DNA of 20,298 nucleotides from a virus: positions 1-20,298 of IMG/VR virus record IMGVR_UViG_3300048987_000022; one strand, written 5' to 3'. Below the pieces are notes generated by a model, which was given only the letters and a program-made list of their open reading frames with translations, searched no databases and was not told where the DNA came from. The position numbers were made by a program, and so were the translations under genes. Shown here in pieces: positions 7,285-13,542 of the stretch. Positions within the stretch are counted from its first letter, which is position 1; every line of letters starts with the position of its first letter.

Positions 7285-7321
7285 GAGAGACGAGCCGGAG
7301 TTGTGGGTCGGCTCATCTCTC
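7285..7321 (-). promoter_or_regulatory. Hairpin in the leader between terminase and the next gene
   Basis: GAGAGACGAGCC (7285-7296) pairs with GGCTCATCTCTC (7310-7321), 12 positions with one G-U pair on the coding strand, around a 13-base loop. It ends exactly at the ATG at 7284. No U-run follows, so it is more likely a translation- or processing-related structure than a terminator. Confidence 0.4.
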
Positions 7322-7340
7322 ATTGGCACAACTCAAGGCA

Positions 7341-7346
7341 AGTATA
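7341..7346 (-). promoter_or_regulatory. -10-like element TATACT (repeated motif), upstream of the 91-aa gene
   Basis: Coding-strand sequence is TGCGATATACT, one of eight copies of a shared TGYGNTAYAAT-type motif. It lies 57 bases before the ATG at 7284. No good -35 box was seen. Confidence 0.4.
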
Positions 7347-7389
7347 TCGCATGAAGGCGCAATGACGAACGATGGCGGGTGTTGATAAG

Positions 7390-8580
7390 TCACCGTGCCG
7401 GGTTCTTCCGTTCCTTGGGAGCGTAGCGCGGCATGTTTGCAACGAAGTCCGCCCGTTGAATAATCGGCACGATTGAGGTCATGCCGTAGCGTGCCGCGTC
7501 CAGGCAGTCGTCCTTCCCGACGGTCTCCCCCACGATAAAGCGCCCTTCCCTGTCCTGGGCCAGCATGTATTTGCGGTACTCGTCGATGAGGTGGACGCTG
7601 CGCTTGGTGACGCTTATCTGCTGGTCCTGCAGAACCTGTATGCCCCATTTCTTGCTGTCCTTGCCCTTTGGCGTGCCGACGATAGAGATGCCGAACAGAG
7701 CTATTTCGGCAATGGACTTGGGCTCCGCGCTATCAGCGATCGTGAGCTTTGCCGGCAGGTTCTTCAGTGCATTGGCAAGGTCGCTGTTGTGCAGTCCTTT
7801 TTGGTACAGGACTTCATCGAGGATGTAGCCGCCGTTGTAGTAGTAGATGTCGATGATAGCCGCGGGGTCGGGGTCAAAGCCGAAGTCGAGGGCGTGTCGC
7901 TCTAGCCGTGCTTCGTGTGGAATCTCGTCAATAGTTTTCCAGCCTTTATAGACGCGGCCTTCCAGTTCTCCGACCAATCCTTCGCCATACACGCGCCACC
8001 AGGCCGTGTTTCCTCTGCGGCTCTCTAGCTCGTCAACGATGGTCTGTGGAAGCGCCTCGTTATCTTTGTACGTGAGGATGAGCTTGTCGTGCTCAAGTTC
8101 TTTGGTCTCAATTTCATCGTGCACCCAAAACTCAACGACCGGGTTGTAGTCGAGATAGATTTCTCCATCGGTACGGATGGCGAGCTGAGTATAGGTCTCG
8201 AAACTGATGTTGTTGCACTCGTTTAAGAACAGGTCGTTGCGGCGGGGACCGCGAACCTTGTCGGCACTGTCGGCGCTAAAGAACTCAATCTTTGAGCCGG
8301 TCTCGAACGTGTAGATGTAGTCGGTCTTGTTCCAACATTCGTCTTTGTAATAGCCGTGCGCTTCCATGATGGAGAGGAAGTCGCGGATAGCGCCGCGTTT
8401 CAGGTGCGGCATCGTTTCAGAGACAACGGACGCGAGGTTGCCTCCTACGCGCTGCGCCTTGTCGGTGAGTGTGAGGAGTACGGCGATGGTCTTGCCGGCG
8501 GATGAGCCGCCTTGGATGATCTTGAGGCGCTTTTTGAGCGCTCTAATCTTCTTTAGGGCTGTGGTCGCTTGGTAGAGCAT
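7390..8580 (-). CDS. Terminase large subunit, 396 aa
   Basis: ATP-driven DNA packaging motor with nuclease domain. Numbering from the MLYQATTALKK start: Walker A GGSSAGKT at about 24-31, Walker B DLFLNECNN at about 116-124 with E121 as catalytic acid, a LDYNP motif after it (about 143-147) as in other large terminases. The RNase-H-like nuclease domain has D232 (ALDFGFD), D283 (IADSAE) and D357/D358 (KDDCLDAARYG). The start is uncertain: ATG 8610 and a longer frame to 8658 are also open; 8580 was chosen because family members begin just before the KK-x-RLKIIQGG strand. It overlaps the small terminase gene by 38 bases. No Shine-Dalgarno. Confidence 0.93.
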   Translation of the reverse strand: MLYQATTALKKIRALKKRLKIIQGGSSAGKTIAVLLTLTDKAQRVGGNLASVVSETMPHLKRGAIRDFLSIMEAHGYYKDECWNKTDYIYTFETGSKIEFFSADSADKVRGPRRNDLFLNECNNISFETYTQLAIRTDGEIYLDYNPVVEFWVHDEIETKELEHDKLILTYKDNEALPQTIVDELESRRGNTAWWRVYGEGLVGELEGRVYKGWKTIDEIPHEARLERHALDFGFDPDPAAIIDIYYYNGGYILDEVLYQKGLHNSDLANALKNLPAKLTIADSAEPKSIAEIALFGISIVGTPKGKDSKKWGIQVLQDQQISVTKRSVHLIDEYRKYMLAQDREGRFIVGETVGKDDCLDAARYGMTSIVPIIQRADFVANMPRYAPKERKNPAR

Positions 8581-8812
8581 ACAAGATGGGGGTAGGAAGC
8601 GGCCCGCCATCTGAGTCGGTGTGCGGCTGCGGCGCTTTCCCGAAGAGCTGATCGCCAAGCCACACAGCTAAGCGCATGTCGCCCATATAGGAATCAAGAA
8701 TGAACTCGACGAACTTCTTGCGCTCGGCATCGCTCACGTAATTGCGGAACTGAGGGACGGTGGTGCTGCCCTTCTTGCGTCCTGCTCCCGGTCGTGCGCC
8801 GCCTTTAGCCAT
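8543..8812 (-). CDS. Terminase small subunit (putative), 89 aa
   Basis: First gene of the late operon. Begins MAKGGARPGAGRKKGS, the basic Gly/Arg-rich opening common in small terminases and related phage DNA-binding proteins, followed by helices (DAERKKFVEFILDSYMGDMR) and a polar proline-rich tail. At 89 aa it is shorter than many TerS proteins (130-180 aa), so it may have only the DNA-binding and oligomerisation parts. Overlap with the large subunit gene and position support the call. Leader is AT-rich (TTTTTCTATATTTTCT) and has no Shine-Dalgarno; the putative promoter at 8847-8852 would give about a 28-base leader. Confidence 0.75.
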   Translation of the reverse strand: MAKGGARPGAGRKKGSTTVPQFRNYVSDAERKKFVEFILDSYMGDMRLAVWLGDQLFGKAPQPHTDSDGGPLPTPILYALPSDHSPKED

Positions 8813-8846
8813 AGAAAATATAGAAAAACAATCAACTCACTTGTAG

Positions 8847-8852
8847 ATTGTA
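8847..8852 (-). promoter_or_regulatory. -10-like element TACAAT, probable late promoter for the structural operon
   Basis: Coding-strand sequence TGTGGTACAAT fits the repeated TGYGNTAYAAT motif. It sits about 35 bases before the small terminase ATG and is the only candidate upstream of the entire late operon, apart from another copy at 9445. No consensus -35 is visible, so a phage activator may be needed. Confidence 0.45.
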
Positions 8853-8889
8853 CCACATAGTGAAAGGGTGGACCCTGGGAGGCGATGCT

Positions 8890-9402
8890 ATGAACCAGGT
8901 TCCTCAAGCAAAGACGTGGTCTGGTAGGTTAGTGGCTGTTATTGGCGCTGCGGTCCTAGTGACGGGTGGACTCGTGACAATTCGCGACCACTTAGTCAGC
9001 TTATTCATACCTGCTGTCGTGCAAGAGTCTCCTGTCGCGGAGAAACTTGTAGCGCCTCTGACGTTCTCGATCAGGGATGCAAGGACATTCGGTCCCAACC
9101 GTATTACGCGAGAGCAGTTCACACTCATTGTCGAATTCGTAGTTGATAAAGACGGTGATGCATCGAGCCTGTGTACTGGACAGCTAACGATGGCCGACGG
9201 CGACTTCAAGTCGGGAAGAACCGACGGCGATGAGAACAAAAACGTAGTTCAGTTAAAGCAAGGTCATGTTTCAAAGACGGCAACGCTAACCTTCCATGTG
9301 GATGCTGTTCAGTATGCCGATGCCGCGCAGTTCAGGCTGTATTGCGGTGAGATGTCTTCGGCATGGGCTGATCTGAGCATCCGTCCTTTGCCGCGTCTAT
9401 AA
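8890..9402 (+). CDS. Single-pass membrane protein with external domain, 170 aa, unknown
   Basis: Start at 8890 chosen because GGGAGGCG lies six bases upstream; an earlier in-frame ATG at 8848 lacks this. Residues about 12-31 (GRLVAVIGAAVLVTGGLVTI) form one membrane helix, and the remaining 135 or so residues form a beta-rich domain predicted outside the cytoplasm, with two cysteines (SSLCTG and LYCGEM) that could form a disulphide. Transcribed divergently from the late operon, from which it is separated by only about 77 bases. No family recognised. As an accessory gene with host-like Shine-Dalgarno it may act in the lysogen, for example at the envelope, but nothing in the sequence shows this. 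Confidence 0.75.
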   Translation: MNQVPQAKTWSGRLVAVIGAAVLVTGGLVTIRDHLVSLFIPAVVQESPVAEKLVAPLTFSIRDARTFGPNRITREQFTLIVEFVVDKDGDASSLCTGQLTMADGDFKSGRTDGDENKNVVQLKQGHVSKTATLTFHVDAVQYADAAQFRLYCGEMSSAWADLSIRPLPRL

Positions 9403-9444
9403 GGAATGGCACGGCCATAAAGTTTAGACTTAATCTACCGCAAG

Positions 9445-9450
9445 ATTATA
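9445..9450 (-). promoter_or_regulatory. -10-like element TATAAT (repeated motif) directly after a terminator hairpin
   Basis: Coding-strand sequence CGTGGTATAAT. Unlike the other copies, no minus-strand gene follows at once; transcription would run antisense through 8890-9402 into the late operon. Confidence 0.35.
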
Positions 9451-9456
9451 CCACGC

Positions 9457-9500
9457 AAAAAGCCAAGCGACGCGGCGGGTGTGAACCGCGTGCGCTTGGC
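9457..9500 (-). terminator. Intrinsic terminator (minus strand)
   Basis: GCCAAGCGACGCGG (9462-9475) pairs with the complement at 9486-9500 with one unpaired base, loop of 10, followed on the minus strand by TTTTT. It would end the leftward transcript carrying the 58-aa gene and NinG. On the plus strand the same hairpin lies 4 bases before the Shine-Dalgarno of the 9517 gene. Confidence 0.65.
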
Positions 9501-9516
9501 CCTTGGAGGTGTCCCA

Positions 9517-9834
9517 ATGACGGGACGGCTAAGGAACGTTTTTGCTGCACCAGCGTTCCTGCATTTGGATTATTTATATGGTGCGTCGATGTATCCGTGG
9601 CCGGTCGATGATGTGATGAACGAGGCGCTTGAGATCGCCATGAACTATCTGTCGCGCACGGGCAAAGCGGTTAAATTCATGGCCGTTCAGAACGCCGCCG
9701 CCGAGGCGATCATTGCCGCGTGGCAAGGCGGCGTGAGACATAAGATCAGGCTGGCGAATTACGCCATTCGAGCGGTTGAGACCGGAGCGGCGGAACCTGC
9801 ACAAGTTCCTTCCGTTTATCCGCGGGTCATGTAA
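9517..9834 (+). CDS. Conserved hypothetical protein, 105 aa
   Basis: ATG at 9517 is preceded by TTGGAGGT with six-base spacing; a GTG at 9481 is in frame but lies inside the hairpin. The protein is largely helical: an N-terminal segment with LHLDYLYGASMYPWPVDDVM, a helix (NEALEIAMNYLSRTG), and a HKIRLANYAIRAVE helix. The second half resembles small hypothetical proteins I associate with Bradyrhizobium genomes. No catalytic motif, signal or membrane segment. Function unknown. Confidence 0.65.
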   Translation: MTGRLRNVFAAPAFLHLDYLYGASMYPWPVDDVMNEALEIAMNYLSRTGKAVKFMAVQNAAAEAIIAAWQGGVRHKIRLANYAIRAVETGAAEPAQVPSVYPRVM

Positions 9835-9867
9835 CGGCCTGGTATGTTCTCAACATGCGGATGGACT

Positions 9868-10227
9868 TCATAGAGCGTCGTAATGCGCAATTATTTCTTC
9901 CCAGTTCTTGATGGGGTCGACTTTCCAACGTCGAGTCTCAAGTTCTTCGACAATCTTCGTACTGTAATCTCGTATGAGCCGGGCGCGGTAAGCCACGGCC
10001 ATGCCTTGTCCGGGACCATTGCATCGTCCACACTGAAGATGAATTTGTCTCTCGTCCCAAGAGAGCCGATTATTACTTCCAGCAAGCGCAACCGGGATGA
10101 AGTGTCCGGCCTGAGCGTTCTGACCGATGAGGTCTTTCGCTGGACAGGTGTAGCAGTCTGTTTCTTTTCTCCTGACATATCGTTTGACAGCTTCCCATGC
10201 GCGGCCTTTCGCGCCGGTATATCTCAC
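9868..10227 (-). CDS. ninG: NinG family recombination protein, 119 aa
   Basis: Lambda NinG (Rap) is a Holliday-junction endonuclease that acts in phage recombination. The zinc-binding core is visible: C25-x2-C28 (DCYTCPAKD), QAGHFIPVA with H42, and C66-x2-C69 in IHLQCGRCNG, followed by a helical C terminus (VAYRARLIRDYSTKIVEELE). At 119 aa it is shorter than lambda NinG (about 200 aa), mainly at the N terminus, but the core is complete. The start is GTG at 10227, overlapping the stop of the 58-aa gene by four bases (GTGA), which fixes it and indicates coupled translation. Confidence 0.88.
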   Translation of the reverse strand: MRYTGAKGRAWEAVKRYVRRKETDCYTCPAKDLIGQNAQAGHFIPVALAGSNNRLSWDERQIHLQCGRCNGPGQGMAVAYRARLIRDYSTKIVEELETRRWKVDPIKNWEEIIAHYDAL

Positions 10228-10400
10228 TTGAAATATTGCTTAATTCCTAAGACAGCCTCGGTTCGTATTTGCTCGCAGATGAAGTTCTCTTTGTAGAGCG
10301 TGATGAAATCGCTCCCGTAACTCGGGAAATCAACGCACTCATAACGCTGCGTTTTGTCGTCGCGCGTCGTTATTTCAATGATGAGTTTGGTCTTCGCCAT
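10224..10400 (-). CDS. Small protein, 58 aa, co-expressed with NinG
   Basis: Open frame from ATG 10400 to TGA 10224-10226, which overlaps the NinG GTG by four bases. Sequence begins MAKTKLIIEITTRDDKTQRY and ends LGIKQYFK; basic, soluble, with alternating strand pattern at the N terminus. The overlap and the putative promoter 96 bases upstream support expression. Leader contains a 15-bp imperfect inverted repeat (10401-10415 with 10425-10439) whose last bases, GGCGGA, would be the ribosome site. No family recognised. Confidence 0.6.
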   Translation of the reverse strand: MAKTKLIIEITTRDDKTQRYECVDFPSYGSDFITLYKENFICEQIRTEAVLGIKQYFK

Positions 10401-10495
10401 TCCGCCCGAGGCAACGGGGTCATGTTGCCTTCGGCGGAAACCAGAGTGTCCGACTGGCCTTTTATCAGTCGGGCGGAATAGCGGGGACTGAGGGA

Positions 10496-10501
10496 ATTAT
10501 A
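10496..10501 (-). promoter_or_regulatory. -10-like element TATAAT upstream of the 58-aa gene and ninG
   Basis: Coding-strand sequence TCTGCTATAAT, a copy of the repeated motif. Downstream lie two hairpins (CCGACTG/CAGTCGG and the 10401-10439 repeat) before the first start codon. No clear -35. Confidence 0.45.
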
Positions 10502-10541
10502 GCAGATGCGCGAGTGTTGGCCGATGCGCCGCTGTGGATAC

Positions 10542-10907
10542 TCAGCGCTGCGAGAGCTTAATTACAAGCCCAACAAGCATGCTGCGAAGGCGCTGGTCCT
10601 CGATCTTGCTGAACGCCTCTGCGAGCCTGAACGCATCGCGTTTACCGAGGAGCTGTATGGGTGCGGCTGTATGCGCGTTCGCTACTTTCGCTCCCTCATA
10701 AAACGCTCCGACCGGCACCTTGAGCATGTTGGCGATGATGAGCAGCCGCCCGGCTCCTATCTGGTTCATCCCTTTCTCGTACTTTTGAATCTGCTGGAAG
10801 GTGATGCCGAGCTGCTTGCCTAGCTCGGTCTGGGATATGTCGGCCTTCATCCGAAAGATGCGGATGTTGGAGCCTACAATCACGTTGTTGGGGTGGAGCG
10901 GCTTCAT
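10542..10907 (-). CDS. XRE-family repressor (putative CI-like), 121 aa
   Basis: Residues about 10-65 form a typical XRE helix-turn-helix: VGSNIRIFRMKADISQTELG, then KQLGITFQQIQKYEKGMNQI, ending with LLIIANMLKVPVGAFYEG. The remaining helical C terminus (DAFRLAEAFSKIEDQRLRSM) may dimerise. No LexA-like protease domain, so it is not cleaved by RecA as lambda CI is. The FQQIQKYEKGxNxIGAGRL pattern is characteristic of short alphaproteobacterial regulators of about 120-140 aa. AGAGG lies seven bases before the ATG. It is divergent from the resolvase, across a region with operator-like dyads, and is the best candidate for the lysogeny regulator. Confidence 0.85.
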   Translation of the reverse strand: MKPLHPNNVIVGSNIRIFRMKADISQTELGKQLGITFQQIQKYEKGMNQIGAGRLLIIANMLKVPVGAFYEGAKVANAHTAAPIQLLGKRDAFRLAEAFSKIEDQRLRSMLVGLVIKLSQR

Positions 10908-10942
10908 GCTGCAACCTCTGTGGGAGAGAGGCGCATAAAAGC

Positions 10943-11005
10943 ATAATTCTTGAATTTTGACTGGCCTGTAAAGTACTGAAATTACAAGGCATTTGGTAGA
11001 CTACC
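10943..11005. promoter_or_regulatory. Repressor promoter and operator-like dyads
   Basis: On the minus strand a TTTACA box (10967-10972) and AATTAT (10943-10948) are separated by 18 bases and could drive the repressor. Overlapping the -35 is a dyad TGTAA-N10-TTACA (10967-10986), and 9 bases further is a perfect palindrome GGTAG-A-CTACC (10995-11005). These would suit repressor binding and autoregulation. A TTGACT at 10957-10962 on the plus strand may be a divergent -35, but its -10 is poor. Confidence 0.4.
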
Positions 11006-11122
11006 TGACATGGGAACCGCGCCCAGCGCACAACCGCATCCATGGCTCTATTGCTCGCGATTCCGTATTTTTTCGCTGTGGATTCAACTGCCGCTTGCAG
11101 AATTCAAGATATTCGCCGGATT

Positions 11123-11674
11123 ATGAACCTCTACGGTTATGCGCGGGTCAGTACCAACGGACAGGCACTTGATGCCCAGGTATCGCAATTGGAAGCGGCC
11201 GGGTGCGCTCGGATCTTCCGTGAAAAGGTCAGCGGCGCGAAGACCGACCGTGCCGAGTTAAAGAAGCTGCTGCGGACGCTCCGGGTCGGGGATCTGGTAC
11301 TGGTTACTCGGTTAGACCGCCTCGCCCGCTCCACACGCGACCTCCTCAACATCCTGGCCTCGGTGAGCGACAAGAGCGCCGGCTTCCGCTCCTTAAGTGA
11401 TGTGTGGGCAGATACCACGACGGCGCACGGCAGGCTCATGCTGACGATATTGGGCGGTCTGGCGGAGTTTGAGCGGGAGCTGATTAAGTCCAGGACGGCC
11501 GAAGGGCGGGCGCGGGCTGTGGCAATGGGTGTCCGGCTCGGTCGGCGCCCTAAGCTGGATGAGGAGCAGCGCCGCGCCGCCTGTGCGCGTAAACAGGCGG
11601 GTGAGGACGTGGCGTCGATCGCACGAGACTACAAAGTGTCCGATTCTACGATTTCGAGGATTATCTGTGAGTAA
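11123..11674 (+). CDS. Serine recombinase (resolvase/invertase family), 183 aa
   Basis: Site-specific DNA recombinase of the small serine family. Numbered from MNLYGYARVST: nucleophile S10 with R8, then D65, R66 and R69 in LVTRLDRLARS, a long E helix around 110-135 (GLAEFERELIKSRTAEGRAR), and a C-terminal Hin-like helix-turn-helix (about 150-180, SIARDYKVSDSTISRII). Length and motifs are complete, so it should be active. The frame is open upstream to 11042 but 11123 matches the family start. It is next to the repressor and may resolve dimers, invert a segment, or be accessory cargo. No flanking crossover repeats were seen in the immediate surroundings. Confidence 0.9.
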   Translation: MNLYGYARVSTNGQALDAQVSQLEAAGCARIFREKVSGAKTDRAELKKLLRTLRVGDLVLVTRLDRLARSTRDLLNILASVSDKSAGFRSLSDVWADTTTAHGRLMLTILGGLAEFERELIKSRTAEGRARAVAMGVRLGRRPKLDEEQRRAACARKQAGEDVASIARDYKVSDSTISRIICE

Positions 11675-11736
11675 CTGGTTGTACATTCCTCCTAATGCGC
11701 GCTAAGGTCGCTTCTGTTAATTTGGAGGGTTCTATT

Positions 11737-12003
11737 ATGAAAGCAGCTCTTGTGGCGGTTGCATTTTTGTCCGGTATAAGTACGGCAGCACACGCAGTTA
11801 GCAGATTTTCTTGTTTCCCGATTGGTCCAGTTGTTTGCCAATGGTCCGACTTTGTTAGCAATAAAAGTGGTATATGCAGTCCGCACTACGGCTATCCGCA
11901 CCAATTTTGCTCTTGCACCGCGGTAGTGGGGAGCGAAATCAAAGACGGAAAAAGCCGCCTCGTATTCGGAAATAAATTTGGGGTCACTGTTTGTCGTCCG
12001 TGA
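11737..12003 (+). CDS. Small secreted cysteine-rich protein, 88 aa
   Basis: TTGGAGGG lies about eight bases before the ATG at 11737. MKAALVAVAFLSGISTAAHA is a classical Sec signal peptide with cleavage expected after AHA. The mature part is about 68 residues with six cysteines (FSCFP, VVCQW, GICSP, QFCSCT, TVCRP), enough for three disulphides, so a periplasmic or secreted location is likely. No family recognised. Plus-strand accessory gene with host-type translation signals; it may be expressed from the lysogen (lysogenic conversion), which is inference. Confidence 0.75.
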   Translation: MKAALVAVAFLSGISTAAHAVSRFSCFPIGPVVCQWSDFVSNKSGICSPHYGYPHQFCSCTAVVGSEIKDGKSRLVFGNKFGVTVCRP

Positions 12004-12024
12004 CGCTGACGGAGGTGCCTCGGC

Positions 12025-12294
12025 TCAGTATAACGCCTCGCAACCGATGCTGAGCGTGATGCACCGTTCTCCAGCGAACGTTCCGATGTACCAGTGGAAG
12101 AGAATATCAGCGTAGGCAAAGACGCCTTCGCTGTGGTCGTCCAGCGTAAAGTGCGCCGCCTGGCTCATGCGATACAGCGCCCGCCCGCGCATTTGTGCCG
12201 GCAGCGCGTAGACCGATGGCGACATGAGGACGATACCGCCGATAAATTCGGTGCGGAGTAGGTCGTTAACGCGGATGGCTGTCTCTTGGTCCAT
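12025..12294 (-). CDS. DUF3768-like protein, 89 aa (start uncertain)
   Basis: Sequence from MDQETAIRVNDLLRTEFIGG through VYALPAQM to GVFAYADILFHWYIG follows the layout I know from DUF3768 proteins of Rhizobiales: an N-terminal helix with R-x-N-D-x-L-R, a GG-x-V-x-x-x strand, ALP, then acidic residues and a C-terminal strand pair. The match is divergent and the usual central FDAFTPDNDP-type signature is replaced, so this is moderate. A TTG at 12348 would add 18 residues; neither start has a good Shine-Dalgarno. The repeated -10-like motif at 12407-12412 lies upstream. Role of DUF3768 is unknown. Confidence 0.6.
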   Translation of the reverse strand: MDQETAIRVNDLLRTEFIGGIVLMSPSVYALPAQMRGRALYRMSQAAHFTLDDHSEGVFAYADILFHWYIGTFAGERCITLSIGCEALY

Positions 12295-12406
12295 CCCGAT
12301 TATGTAGCGGGACGATTTGAAGCTGTAACCGTTCGCCAAGAGACGCAATGGTCTGCCGTGTGGTGTTATGAGGAACTATGCAGGTTCGTAGGTCGGCTCA
12401 AAAATA

Positions 12407-12412
12407 ATTGTA
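12407..12412 (-). promoter_or_regulatory. -10-like element TACAAT upstream of the DUF3768-like gene
   Basis: Coding-strand sequence TGCGCTACAAT, a copy of the repeated motif. The 12349-12487 gap holds this and the leader of the plus-strand gene at 12488, and no other gene. Confidence 0.4.
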
Positions 12413-12487
12413 GCGCATGAACACGGCGTACTTCATTCTCATTTAATTTCACACTAGGGTGGCTTATTAAATGTGGAGGTATTGACC

Positions 12488-12724
12488 ATGAATAGAACTC
12501 TGATTGCTGTCGGGATCATCCTCTCGACCGTCTGCGCTGCGTCGGCCCAGCGACAACCTACCTCCTGCTCCATGGCCGTCCAGATGTGCAAAGAACAGGT
12601 TGGCCGAAGCTCTGGGACGCGCGCAAGTGCCTCGGATTGCGACAGGGGCTTCGCCCAGTGCATGAAAACGGGTGTTTGGACGGGGCCCGCTTCTGGCACT
12701 AGATTCCCGGTACAAAAGCAATAG
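12488..12724 (+). CDS. Small secreted protein with four cysteines, 78 aa
   Basis: GGAGGT is seven bases before the ATG at 12488. Residues 1-20 (MNRTLIAVGIILSTVCAASA) are a Sec signal peptide with cleavage after ASA. The mature part has four cysteines in two pairs (TSCSMAVQMCKEQ and SDCDRGFAQCMKTG), each C-x6-C, suggesting a helical hairpin held by two disulphides. It ends TGPASGTRFPVQKQ. I recognise this C-x6-C ... C-x6-C layout from small exported Bradyrhizobium proteins of unknown function. Likely host-derived cargo in the prophage. Confidence 0.75.
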   Translation: MNRTLIAVGIILSTVCAASAQRQPTSCSMAVQMCKEQVGRSSGTRASASDCDRGFAQCMKTGVWTGPASGTRFPVQKQ

Positions 12725-12784
12725 CCGCGATGTGGGTGCTGGTTTTGAAAATACTTGATGCCTGTTCCTGCTTGGGAACATAGC

Positions 12785-12812
12785 AAAAGAGCGCCCCCGC
12801 GTTAGCAGGGGC
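12785..12812 (-). terminator. Intrinsic terminator after the HNH endonuclease gene
   Basis: GCCCCTGC and GCGGGGGC around a TAAC loop on the minus strand (one mismatch), followed by GCTCTTTT. It would end leftward transcription from the HNH gene. Confidence 0.6.
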
Positions 12813-12885
12813 AGTTGGGGAGAACTACGCTATTCGCTTCGGTATTGGCACGACGTTGTTGACGGGCAGTTGCCATTTTCGGCGA

Positions 12886-13413
12886 TCATTGGACGTGTTT
12901 CCAAACCTTGTGACTGGCAACGCTCGAAATGAGCGAATGCGAAACATTGAATTGGCGAGCTAGATCGCACACCCCAACACCGTCTTGTGAATGGAGTTTG
13001 CGGATTAATATTACATCTGTGTTGGTCAATTTGGAGCCGGCATGATTACCCTCGCCTGCTTGATTGCGCATTAAGCCTGTCGCTAGCGCGTGCTCTATAT
13101 TCTGTTTTTGAGTGCACCATTGTAGGTTGGTGACTTGATTGTTGCGCGGATTACCGTCGAGATGATTTACGTAGGGAAGCGCACTAGGATTAGGGATGAA
13201 CTCTCGGGCGACAAGGCGATGGATGTAGTGGTCTGAGTGCTGTAGTCTAATGGTAAACTGGACGCGCAAATATCCTTTGCGACTCAACCGAGGCTTAAGA
13301 ATGCGCGGGCTGATAAGAGTCCGAACACGTCCAAATAGGGAACGAACGCGACCAAGATTGCTTACTTCATAACGCCCATCGGTTCCTTCGATGCTTGTCC
13401 AAAATTCTTTCAC
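12886..13413 (-). CDS. HNH homing endonuclease with NUMOD4 domain, 175 aa
   Basis: Free-standing mobile endonuclease. NUMOD4 DNA-binding motif near the start (EFWTSIEGTDGRYEVSNLGR), then HNH nuclease residues in HRLVAREFIPNP and VNHLDGNPRNNQVTNLQWCT (H, N and the NxxNLxW signature), and a C-terminal helix-turn-helix-like part (DVILIRKLHSQDGVGVCDLA, then NVSHSLISSV). All three parts are present and intact. GTG at 13413 gives the usual family start VKEFW; a TTG at 13470 is an in-frame alternative. It sits alone between two minus-strand terminators with its own -10-like element, so it behaves as an independent cassette next to the primase gene. Confidence 0.88.
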   Translation of the reverse strand: MKEFWTSIEGTDGRYEVSNLGRVRSLFGRVRTLISPRILKPRLSRKGYLRVQFTIRLQHSDHYIHRLVAREFIPNPSALPYVNHLDGNPRNNQVTNLQWCTQKQNIEHALATGLMRNQAGEGNHAGSKLTNTDVILIRKLHSQDGVGVCDLARQFNVSHSLISSVASHKVWKHVQ

Positions 13414-13487
13414 ATAAAGTGCGCGGTATGAGCGGCCGCTTTGCCAGTAGCCGCTCACATCGTGCGGCAAAGCTATTAATGAGCGCA

Positions 13488-13493
13488 GTATAT
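13488..13493 (-). promoter_or_regulatory. -10-like element TATACT upstream of the HNH gene
   Basis: Coding-strand sequence TGTGATATACT, a copy of the repeated motif. It starts only four bases after the T-run of the preceding terminator. Confidence 0.4.
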
Positions 13494-13496
13494 CAC

Positions 13497-13524
13497 AAAA
13501 GAAGACCCCTCACTGCGAGGGGTC
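13497..13524 (-). terminator. Intrinsic terminator after the primase-like gene
   Basis: Perfect 8-bp stem GACCCCTC/GAGGGGTC (13504-13511, 13517-13524) with a 5-base loop, followed on the minus strand by TTCTTTT. It lies 19 bases beyond the primase stop codon. Confidence 0.75.
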
Positions 13525-13542
13525 GATTGCGCCTGTGGACTG

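Noticed and set aside
11042-11122. Extended N terminus for the serine recombinase
   Set aside because: The family starts at the M-x-x-Y-G-Y-A-R-V-S motif, and the extension is unlike the family.
12802-12876. 24-aa ORF downstream of the HNH gene on the minus strand
   Set aside because: Its stop lies inside the terminator hairpin, and it is too short for support; kept as unlikely.
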